A stretch of 42,662 nucleotides of DNA from Didymodactylos carnosus (taxonomy: Eukaryota > Rotifera > Eurotatoria > Philodinida > Philodinidae): contig CAJNOQ010000710.1 in assembly GCA_905250885.1 (NCBI GenBank), forward strand, positions 1-42,662, read 5' to 3'. How positions within the stretch are numbered: the stretch's first letter is position 1; every line of letters starts with the position of its first letter. Made by a program: the position numbers and the translations under genes. The notes below the pieces were generated by a model. It did not search any database and was not told where the DNA came from. It worked only from the letters and a program-made list of their open reading frames with translations. Below, one piece after another: positions 33,413 to 42,662 of the stretch.

Positions 33413-35417
33413 ATGCCACGTAGGTTTTTGGTTTCTTTTACCACCACTACTAAATCATCATCTTTCACACATTCTATTTGCTTTTATAGGTGGCGAAATT
33501 TTTGTTGGAAATTTGTACAGGAAAACAGAACGCCATGATCTGGAAGAAGTGTTCCGTCAACATGGTCGACTGGTTCGTTGTGATATGAAATATGGTAATT
33601 ATCAAGTTGTCTACTACCTTTGGATAAGAAAACAAATCAGTTTTTTATCTTTCTTCACTAGGTTGGTCAAGTGCTTACGCCTTTCTCGAGTATGAATCAG
33701 AACACGATGCTGAGGTATGCTTGTTGTTTTTATCTTGTATTGTCATGAAAGATTATGATTGCTACATGTCAGTCTCTTTGAGCACAAGTACTGGAATGAT
33801 CAGGTTCGTGTAAGAATAGCGAGAATGTAATCTTTTCCAAAGAAAAGAAGTGTGATTGTCTCAGTACAACCGAGAAAATCGACTTTTTACTACAAATATA
33901 TATGAAAATGGATCGATACTTTTGACATGATATATTAATGCTAAATTATGTCTACTCTATAAATGGTTATTGCTCATATTAGTTTTTAATTGTATATCTT
34001 TCGATCGTTGTTGTTTTTATTTTACAAAAAATATTTTGTGTTTTTATTCTTCTGTTTTTCTCTCTCAGTGTTAGGATGATGTATGACGTGCTGTGATGAT
34101 AAAACTATCAGAGGATCTATACTATCTATCCGACAAAACCATTAGAATCATGATCATTATGTTTCATGGGAAAAGACTTCCATTCACTTTGTTTCTTCAG
34201 CGGCTATTATACATCTATTCTATTTGTACAATTGGATTCACTAATATCAAAAACAAGTCAAGATATCAGCCAGTTCAAATGTTGTCCAACAACTGATTAT
34301 CAAAACAACATTCCACTTTGCTATTATGTGTGTTATATCATCGTCAGCCGCATATTTATTACCAGCCATGTCTTTTATTTATCAGAGTTAACATACATAT
34401 CCTCATTCTCTCGGTTTTTCATCACAATATATGCACACGTGTATTATTCTTGCTACTGAGTAAGTAAGGAAGATAATTGATTATGTATATATATATATAT
34501 TTTGAATCACGGTCAATAGCATGTTTTAAGTTGGAGGAATATTATCTAAGTGTGTAACTTTATCTATTTTTCGTTTCCAATACATCGATAAAAAGTTTTT
34601 TTTCGGGTTTTAGAATGCAATCAAAGATAAACATGGCCGTATATTGAATGGTATGCGAACAGTTGTCGAATGGGTAAAAAGTGGCCCAAGGCAACCTGGA
34701 CAGAATTTCGTTCGACGTGATAGATATGCAGTATGTTTTGTGTTCTGCTTTTATACATGAATTTGTTTTAAATGTTATTTATTCTTTATTTTTTAGCGAA
34801 ATATTTGCTATAATTGTATGGATCCAGGACATCATAGCTGGGAGTGTACAAAAGATACAGGTTTGTCAAAACCACCGCCGAAACAAAGACGTTCTCGTTC
34901 AGGATCAGGATCGAGAATGAGGAGAGAAAAACGGTACGTATATACTGTATATTCAAACATCTGGAATGCTTTATAAGCAACCAGTTTGTCGACTTTCTTT
35001 TTTATTTTTGAAATTGCACTGTTTTATTTTTCCAAACATACGTTTCATGATAGACTCTCCCTAGAATTAGTGAGAAACGTATTTTTTTCTAATAATTACT
35101 TCTTGTTTAGGCGTTCGATGTCAAATAGTCGATCACGCTCAAATGACCGTCAAGTACGTCAGAAACGAAAACGGTCACAAAGCAACGAGCGTATCCATAA
35201 CATTAATGTTGGCAATAATTATGAACAACGTCAGATGAGTCGCAGTCATCGAAATCAACATAGTCCACCGCAGCCACAAAATGCTCATCGTGAGAGACAA
35301 CATGGGATAACTACTAGAAGTAGACGACAAGAGCCGTTACGTACAACAGAAAAAAGCTCATCATCAAAACATCGACAAAGTCAACGTTCAGTACATCATG
35401 CGAACGGTTACGAATGA
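33413..35417 (+). CDS. SR-family splicing factor with RRM and CCHC zinc knuckle (SRSF7/RSZ-like)
   Basis: Six exons join in phase: 33413-33419, 33490-33594, 33662-33714, 34614-34730, 34797-34933 and 35111-35417 (stop TGA), giving 241 residues. The start exon contributes MPR before GEIFVGNLYRKTERHDLEEV, which resembles SR proteins that begin MPRVY or MSR. RNP2 is IFVGNL and RNP1 is SAYAFLEYE, at residues about 5-72. A CCHC knuckle (CYNCMDPGHHSWEC; C-x2-C-x4-H-x4-C) follows, as in SRSF7 and plant RSZ proteins. The C-terminus is rich in Arg, Ser, Gln and His, with RS dipeptides concentrated at its start. Such proteins bind exonic enhancers and recruit the spliceosome in the nucleus. The 899-bp third intron is much longer than the others, a place where SR genes often hide poison exons. 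The tiny first coding exon (7 nt) is the least certain part. Confidence 0.88.
33715..34613 (+). other. Long third intron of the SR-protein gene
   Basis: 899 bp inside the RRM coding region, against 67-177 bp for the other introns of this gene. A plus-strand open stretch at 34093-34459 is leucine/tyrosine/serine-rich and resembles no family. A TA run occurs at 34484-34501. An unproductive cassette exon is possible but cannot be called by eye. Confidence 0.4.
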
Positions 35418-37410
35418 AATAATTAGTTCGTACACGAGATATTTTCAATTTTATATGCTTCTGCTACTATGAGAGTTATTCGATTATGTAAATAATTTGT
35501 TGAAACTGCAAGACGACTTTTTTTCTACACTATCTCTGTTACCAACATTTGTTTTTATTTGCTGATAATTTTTTTTGTTCGTTGTTTCAAGTTTATGAAA
35601 ACAAATTTTTTTCATAGAAAAAAAGTCATGAAAAATATTACGAATAATCTTGAGCTATACTTGTTGGAAAAGGCACTTTCGGATGGTTTAGATCAAATGA
35701 TGTAACGTGTATTGATATAATTTAATTTCAACAATTCGATCAATAGTATAAAGAAATAGTTGAGATCAGATTTGAATGTTTTTGAAGAGTATGTTTGAGG
35801 ATCAACGTTATTAATGCTGTTAGGAATGCACTAATTCCAGATGAATACTTAGAAAGATTATTACTTTTCGTTAATAATAATTCCAAATTTCCATCAAGTT
35901 GTAGTATGAAACAAACTGAGTTTTATCTCTGTCTATTAGTGGACTAATCAAGTTAATGGAAAAGCATTGTTATCATCGTTCTTGAAAGTCTCTAGTTTAT
36001 CTCTATATAGAAGAAAAATGAATTTATATTAAGCCTTTATTAAATATTTGTTAAATTCATATATCATTCGATTGTTCATGAACATATTTATTGTATTAAT
36101 TTGCTATTAGATTAAGGAAAGACAAAATTGTATAATTAAAACTTTACCTTCATTTTACTATCGAATGTATAAAAGTTTATAAAATAATTATACCGAATAC
36201 ATATGATATTTAGTCGCGACAAGAATACATAGAACAGTGATGACATAAAATATTCATTTGATTTTCGAAAGAAATCTGGAAATCAAAATTGTAAAAGTTT
36301 GTACAACCAGGCAATTATGAGATATTTTTAAGATGCGCCATTATCCACAACCATTGCCAAGTTAAAGTTTGATAAACCTTAAAGATAGAACGCTTCCAGT
36401 TCTTTTCAACAACATGCAACATTTCGTAACATTCAAAAAACGTCAAAAACACTCATAGAACTTTAATATTTTACTAAAAGTATTTTTCTATAAATTTCTT
36501 TGATCTATAGATTTACTGGCTTTTTTTTCCAGTTTTAGCACAGTATTAGTATTAGTGAATGTTATTGGACAAAGTTCGACACGTTCTATCTTATATTTTT
36601 ATCCAATTTCAATTTGACAATGTTAGTGAACGATTGCTTATTTACAAATACTCGCGAATATATGTACGTGTTATATACTATACAGTTTTTGAGGTTTAGA
36701 GAACAAAGAAAAAGCTAGTAATATTATGATTTTAAAATATGACTGACAGCTATTTTGTTTCTTTTCATCCTCACTTTTTGACAACATATAACAATAATAT
36801 AAGCATTGTTATGACAAAAAATAGATTTTCTAATTTCCATTAATATACTCTTTATGAGTTATAACGGATGGTACATTGTTAGTAAATGTCACAAATTCCA
36901 TTACAACTTTTTTTATTTCGATTAATTTACAGTATATCCTAAGGGTAAATTCATATTTAAGTACAGGAATTGATTTCTAAATTGTTTTAGTCTTTACATA
37001 CCATTACACTGATGAGATATTTTATATACTTCATTCTTTCGTGTTCCAATGACTTATTCCACTTTATAGTTTTTGGGCACATATAAGACGTTACATGGAG
37101 ATTTGAATATTTATGGTCAGATTTTATCGAGATCATAAAGTTGCTTTTTGAAACACGCAAATGTTATTGCGGTTTTTACAATGTACGTCAGAATAATTAT
37201 TGTACCATTGTTCTCATCTCTAAATAACTTCTTTCGTAACTCTAGTAGTATTGAACATTGAGTGGTTGACAAAGATTATTGGTTTTTGAAAATGAATGTA
37301 TAGTTTACAACTCACGTCAAAAAGGTCATTTGACAGAGTTTGCCTGTTCTATAATAATTTGAATATGTAAAGGTCCAAACAACGTGCAACAAAAGAGAGA
37401 GCATAGAGAC

Positions 37411-37444
<34 letters not shown>

Positions 37445-38991
37445 AACTTTAAATCTACTCCTTCCATACCCACAAAAAATACAACTATTACGATTTCATA
37501 ACTACTTTTCTATTCTATTATATGCTTTCACTCTTTCTTTCTTTAGTTCAATATATATTTAACCATTGAACATTAAATTGCATTACAGGTAAGATCTATG
37601 TATTCATTACAGAACGTATTGTCTGACACAGCACCGTCTATTCCCACCTAAATAGTTGGGACATAAAGCGCCATCTGTCATTTTGTACCATCTATAAAAA
37701 ATTTATTTTTTTCAATTGTCTAACTTATGTGACAACTTTATGATTATAATTAGTCTTACAAACAGTGCTGTGCTTGTAACTTGCAAATTTTTCTTAATAT
37801 TTAATCTACGAAGAAAAGGTTTTCATATGTATGAGTAGTAACAAAGATGTATACTCTGTGTTCTGCTGCGAAGTAGCAGGAATTAAATTCTAAAACATCC
37901 CACGCCTAAAACTCATAGCATCCAACTTCTGTATTCTGTAAACGTTCCATTTTCGAATCTTAACAGAAACTACCACATATTTCCTTCCAACGCGCATTTC
38001 TTCGAACGTTAACTTCAACTCTCTCGCCCTTGCTCAAATTTGACATGGTAGCAAAAAAATTTTCAAAGATGTATCACCTCATTTTTTACATTTGAGACAT
38101 TTGGCCTCAGACGTATCATAGCGTAGACGCCGTTAATCTAGTATCATAGAATATCTTACACATTGTCAAGATATTCTAAAATATGCATGGTTCAATGTGT
38201 GAGTATAACATTTGATTTTGTGTCTTATAAAAATTTGTTTCTTCTCTCAATATAACGGTTTGTTTTTCATAACATTGTTTCTGAAGTCCGTAGCATATAG
38301 AATAAAAGAGTATCAAGTCTTTATGCCTTTTCATGCGCTGTTTTTTTCATACAATAATTGTGTTTGACGATTGTGTATGCAATCGAACAGATCATCAGAG
38401 GGTTCTACGAAATATATATGTAGGTGTTTTCTGCTACAAGAATCAAGTCTAACTCAATCTAAAATCTAGTTGACGAAACTACTTATCAATCTGCCGCTCT
38501 ATTCACACATTTTAGTGAAGTTTTTATCTAGTTCCGTTATATATCTATATGTATATCTAGTAGTAACGATATATCATGAGACCCATTCATCATTACCTTA
38601 TAGAACAAAAGTGCATATTTTATTGATCTCTATAACGGAAACATGTCTATGTATAAAGTCGTCGTCATTCAATCAAAATTTTTTTTCGTTCGTGTTCCTG
38701 TTTTGATCATGTTAAATGATCTCATTTCTTTTTTCTAACATACTATAATATATTGGCTGTATACAGCATAACCTATTGTCCTGTTTTAAAGAAATAGTAT
38801 TTCACATACTCTTGAAAAATAAATAAATAATGCAACACGATGATTGAACAAAAATGTTTTGTTTAGAAAATAAAATTGCATTGTGCATCTCAACAGATAT
38901 ATGGCATTTCATTTGAAAAAGAAAAAATAAGTTCTTTTTTTGTTGAATTAATTCAATTCGTTAACATAGTTGACAAAAAATAAAACGTGAC
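35418..38991. other. Gene-poor AT-rich region
   Basis: No gene supported over 3.5 kb. The first few hundred bases are 3' UTR of the SR gene. A GA-rich microsatellite lies at about 37396-37445. A word AGCGCCATCTGTC occurs at about 37668. The last bases before 38992 are the 5' flank of the CH-domain gene. The open frame at 38470-38706 looks random. Confidence 0.5.
37396..37445. repeat. GA-rich microsatellite
   Basis: Imperfect GAGAGA repeats with interspersed A's (AGAGACAGAGAGAAAGAGAG and so on), the only purine-rich run of this length in the window. Confidence 0.85.
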
Positions 38992-39696
38992 ATGTCAGGA
39001 AGACCATCATATAAAGAAGCACAACAACGTTTAATGAAATGGTGTCAAAATGTAACAAAAGATTATGAGGTAAGAATGAGTTGCTGAGATTATTGCTGAA
39101 AGAGATCATCTTGTATAAGGTGATTCATGTAAGTTAGAGGGATTAGCAAGTATCTGATAAAAAAGGATATCATTTCGAATTTTGCACAAATCTGAAGGAG
39201 TTATAGTGAAACATATAGACTATATATGTTCCAGCACTTAGTTATTTTGTCATCTTTTTTCACCTCCCTTATACCATAGTCACAAGCGATTTTTATCCAT
39301 AGTCCATGGAATTGCTGCTATTCATCCACTTTTGTATCTATTTAGAATGTAAAAATTACCAATTTTACGTCTAGTTTTGCTGATGGTCTAGCATTTTGTG
39401 CTATTATTCATCATTATTATCCCGATTCGTTTGACTATAAAGCACTGATACGAGATGAGCATAAAATAAATTTTGATCTTGCATTTCGTATTGCTGAGTA
39501 AGTTATTTTTATTGGAAAATTTTATAGATCAATAAAATAGTGGTTTATCTTTTTTCCATTATACAGAGAACGAGCCCAAATTCATCCATTACTTGAAACG
39601 GAAGACATGTTAAAAATGGGAAATGAACCGGATAAAAAATGTGTATTTACTTATTTATTAACAATGCACAATCATTTGAAACATCATGAAAGATAA
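38992..39696 (+). CDS. Small single calponin-homology (CH) domain protein, smoothelin/MICAL type
   Basis: Three exons join in phase: 38992-39069, 39346-39497 and 39567-39696 (stop TAA), giving 119 residues that are almost entirely one CH domain. Landmarks in order: QQRLMKWCQNVTKDY (first helix with the conserved Trp), VKITNFTSSFADGLAFCAII (the DG-AFCA core), HHYYPDSFDY, NFDLAFRIAEERA, LLETEDML and PDKKCVFTYL. The spacing matches the type-2 CH domain of smoothelin and smoothelin-like proteins, which bind actin-associated or calmodulin partners. No second domain precedes it: the ATG follows AT-rich non-coding DNA and no upstream exon is evident. A stand-alone CH domain of this type is unusual, since most relatives carry it at the C-terminus of a longer protein. 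AATAAA lies at 39826-39831. Confidence 0.88.
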
Positions 39697-41955
39697 TGAT
39701 AAAAACAGTCATTTTTTGTGTATATAGTATTTACTATTTATTTTTCGAAAATTGTACTTGTTTTGTACATGTGTATAGCTAGTTTTCATAAAATGAATGG
39801 AAATTTTATGTATTTTATCAATTAGAATAAAAATCATTGACTTCTTTGTTTTCAATGGATTATACCGCTTTTGACGTTTACAAAATATAACTAACGAATA
39901 TTTGTGTCAACTTTTCTTGTAGTGGTTTTCTTTAGTACGATAACGTCGTTTATGGCTGATGGTTGGTGCATTTAAAGGAAGTGTATCGTGTCTTAGTACA
40001 TAGAACGCTTGGAGAAGTGGAAAACAAATTCTCATAAACCGGCCACGTTTTTATCCTCCAGAAAGCGCCCTACAAAATTGTCTCAGGTCTTTAAAGCGTT
40101 TTTTTAAATGAAAGTACCGGAAGTTTCATTAAAAACGTTTTTAATGGAAGTACCGGTACTTTCGTTAAAAAACTTTTAACAGTAGTTCCATTAAATGATT
40201 TTGATGACACAAGAATTTCATCAAAATTTTTTGATGACAGAACAACTTCATTAAAAATTTTAATGAAAATCCAGAGTCCCTGAACTGACCCTCCCCTTAA
40301 AGACCACTATTCTTTTCCTGAAATTTTCTATAGCTAATATATATATATCACTTAGCAAAAGATACCTGTTTCACTTTCTATATGTATCGCTACGCGATAT
40401 TTACATAATTTTTTTCCGCTTAAACATACCTATTTTCGGGTGTTAACTTATATTTTGTTCAACTAACTTTCATTAAAGTGACTCCCGCAGAGTGACTGCG
40501 ACAGTTTCACTAAAATTTTTTGATGGCACGAAAATTTCATTAAAAACTTTAATGAAAATCAAGAGTCACCGAACACACAGGAAGTTTCTCAAAAATTTTA
40601 ATGAACTTCCTTTTAATGAAAGTGTTTTTAATAAAACTTCGATATCCCGACAGATTCGCAGTACCATGTGTACTGTGCAAAGAGAATTTTATATTGTCGA
40701 ATTCATTGTTTCACATCATTTGTGATCTATTCCTTCGACGATCAATATCCTGTTTATCAATCTTATTTGATATAGCTCTATTTCTGTTTAACGCAATATT
40801 GATAAACCTATTTACAGGCATATTACAAGCAGAAAAACATCTTTGTTTAAGCACACATATAGTTGGTTAACAATTTAGTAACTGTAATCAGACAGGGATA
40901 TTGTAAAAAGCTTTCTTGATTTAGGAAATCTTTAAGAAACATTCGGTACTTGAAGGTACAGGAAGAGATATGATAATTTTAAAAATATTTGTATGGGGAA
41001 TGATTACTCTGGATCTAGACCGGTACGGGTCTAAAGAAACTTTATGAGGATTATTGTTTCTTCCGATGTTTTGTCCATTATAAGTTATATCATATTCCAT
41101 CTATAATCGGTGTTGGTCGAACAAACCTTTAAAATTCTCGATGGGATTGATATGTGAATTCGGTGAGTCAAAGATCAGTTGTTTGCACTTTGACTATTCC
41201 TGTGTTACCCGGCGAGAATCACATATCACCGCCAGAAAAATAAAGTTCCTTTGGAGTTGCGGAAAAATGCTTTTTCGTATTCAGCCAAAGGTTACTACTG
41301 CCAAAAGTTTAACAAAAACTTTGAAACTAATATTATTTTTCCATGAAAATGTTTTCGCCGTTTTGTTCTTAATCTTTACCTGATGAAAAGACAGAAAACT
41401 AAACTTCGAGCTCTAAAGTCAGATAATTGAGATTTCATGTTTGTGAATATGTTGATTTTAATTTCCACTATGAACAATTAAAATTTTAATTTCTACTAGG
41501 AGAATTTTAAACTTCACTGGATGTTGGATATTAATTTCACCTGCAATATATATATCTTATTTGTACGGAGTCTAGCGAAGACACGCGTATATATAAAAGT
41601 GATACGAAGAATTGAATAAGCTAATGATACCTTTAAAGTGCAGAATAATTGAAAGAGAGGTTTAAGAGATGTGAATAAAATTACTGCGTACCTAATCTTG
41701 GGCCAAGATTAGGTATGCATTAGTACCAGTACCAGTACTTATACTGCTTGACTGGTCAATTTTTACTGGGTACTCAAACCGTTTAGTGATCAAACAATAT
41801 AGTAAACTCCTATTTTTCCCATGAAGAACGCATTTCTAAGGCTTGAATCTGGCGTCTTATAGATAGAGAGTTTAATTCTCTAAAAAATATTTGCACGAGC
41901 TGTGTTTCTAGAAGCCGAGCTTCCTAGTAAAAAATCATAAATACAGTTTTCAATC
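39697..41955. other. Region without recognised genes
   Basis: Contains 3' UTR of the CH-domain gene, the ATTAAAAA-rich repeat at 40085-40640 (separate entry), and a palindrome at 41690-41716 (TACCTAATCTTGG, one base, CCAAGATTAGGTA) followed by triple AGTACC. Open frames at 40492-40870 arise from the repeats; the one at 41141-41383 is unrecognised. Confidence 0.5.
40085..40640. repeat. Direct and inverted AATGAAA/TTCATT repeats
   Basis: Short modules such as AATGAAAGTACCGG, TTCATTAAAAA and TTTAATGAAAATC recur in both orientations. A 70-bp block at about 40218-40287 (AAAATTTTTTGATG, TTCATTAAAAA, TTTAATGAAAATCCAGAGTC) recurs in direct orientation at about 40510-40575 with roughly 80% identity. 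This may be a degenerate MITE pair or an expanded satellite-like seed. Confidence 0.6.
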
Positions 41956-42216
41956 TTGAAAATCAAATCGGACCAAGTCGAATCCAGTAGATGAAAGTTG
42001 GGAAATTAAATTTTTCACACAATTGTCTCTAAATGGAACTGCAGAAAACGCTTTTTTCATAACAAAAATTAGGAATAACACTTTTTGAACTATTTTTTCC
42101 TAATTTTTGTTATGAAAAAAGCGTTTTCTGCAGTTCAATTTAGAGACAATTGTGTGGCAAATTTAATTTCCCAACTTTTATCTACTGGATTCGACTTGGT
42201 CCGATTTGATTTTCAA
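41956..42216. repeat. Near-perfect long hairpin, 120-bp arms
   Basis: Left arm 41956-42075 and right arm 42097-42216 are inverted copies with about four mismatches in 119 aligned positions, separated by a 21-base loop. No TA, TTAA or octamer duplication is evident at its borders. A transcript would fold into a long double-stranded RNA. No coding capacity. Confidence 0.9.
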
Positions 42217-42662
42217 TTCAACGAATCTTGTACCTTTAGCCCCACGTAAACTTCATTGCTTACTAGTTCCTTTACTACAGATGATCGCTTTCGTGCGACA
42301 TCGACAGTAGGAGAAAAAAGTGTTTGTTACTATCATTCTTTTTGTTTATCCGAATTTTTCTTGTGTTTTATTTTTCTTTACATAGCATTTCTTTTGTCTT
42401 GTGCATTAATATGTGGCTCATGTGTTGACTGATCAGCCTATGCACTCTTTATTCCATATTTTCCATTTCTATATTTAGCGGAGAGACAGAACGCGAACGT
42501 ATTTTGTAATACACTAGACTAACAAGGTAACGCTCGTCTGCGCTCGCTCGGTCCCTTGACTTTGTTAAGTTGGATCTGCGCAAGCGAACGCCCTTTGGTG
42601 ACTTATAAATCGAACACAATGCTCACGCTTCCCGTCGACCGGCGCTCGCTGGGGCCCTAACG
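42217..42662. other. Right edge with GC-rich border
   Basis: No gene recognised. From about 42486 to the end the sequence becomes clearly richer in G and C (GCTCGTCTGCGCTCGCTCGG, GTCGACCGGCGCTCGCTGG), unlike all nearby intergenic DNA. This may be the start of another transposon or of a CpG-bearing gene lying beyond the window. Confidence 0.4.

Noticed and set aside
34093-34459. Two overlapping hydrophobic frames in the SR-gene intron
   Set aside because: Different frames, low-complexity content, no motif; kept only as a possible cassette-exon location.

Overview
This is a eukaryotic, AT-rich window from an intron-containing, compact-to-moderate animal genome. Most introns are about 45-75 bp with GT..AG ends; a minority run from 0.3 to 1.7 kb, and several of those carry transposon debris. 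The gene set (P5B ATPase, SET/TAF-I, an SR splicing factor with a zinc knuckle, a smoothelin-type CH protein, a Kar5/Brambleberry karyogamy protein, a RING-H2 protein) is metazoan. The base composition, short introns and many small DNA transposons would suit a rotifer or another small lophotrochozoan, but this placement is a guess that the sequence alone cannot prove. No rRNA, tRNA, CRISPR or prokaryotic operon was recognised.

Layout. 1-1050: segment of more even base composition ending in an A30 tract, no gene recognised. 1051-8100: gene-poor, with simple repeats, a 979-bp Mutator-like element with 208-bp inverted repeats and a 9-bp target duplication, a CCGG-rich hAT MITE, and copy 1 of a second hAT MITE. 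8114-10495 (+): the C-terminal half of a P5B (ATP13A2/3-type) cation-transporting ATPase, with no upstream exons in the 8 kb before it. 11492-14099 (+): a gene that may be a TDRD12/Yb-like Tudor plus degenerate DEAD-box protein, with one unresolved splice frame. 14100-19460: no gene; hairpin-forming repeats and a mariner-type foldback. 19494-22804 (+): a RING-H2 protein with copy 2 of the hAT MITE in its last intron. 22805-27800: no gene recognised.

27805-29520 (-): a complete Kar5/GEX1/Brambleberry gene of six exons. 30199-32148 (-): a complete SET/TAF-I histone chaperone of six exons, arranged head to head with 33413-35417 (+), a complete SR protein (RRM, CCHC knuckle, RS-like tail). The region between their start codons holds an inverted-repeat element. 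38992-39696 (+): a small single CH-domain protein of three exons. The right end holds a near-perfect 120-bp-arm hairpin and a locally GC-rich border.

The genes do not form one pathway; they are independent housekeeping or germline genes separated by non-autonomous DNA transposons. The strongest observations are the series of elements with readable target-site duplications (MULE-, hAT- and mariner-type), the intact nuclear-fusion gene, and the ATPase that lacks its catalytic half in this window. I do not see convincing evidence of a wholly new system.
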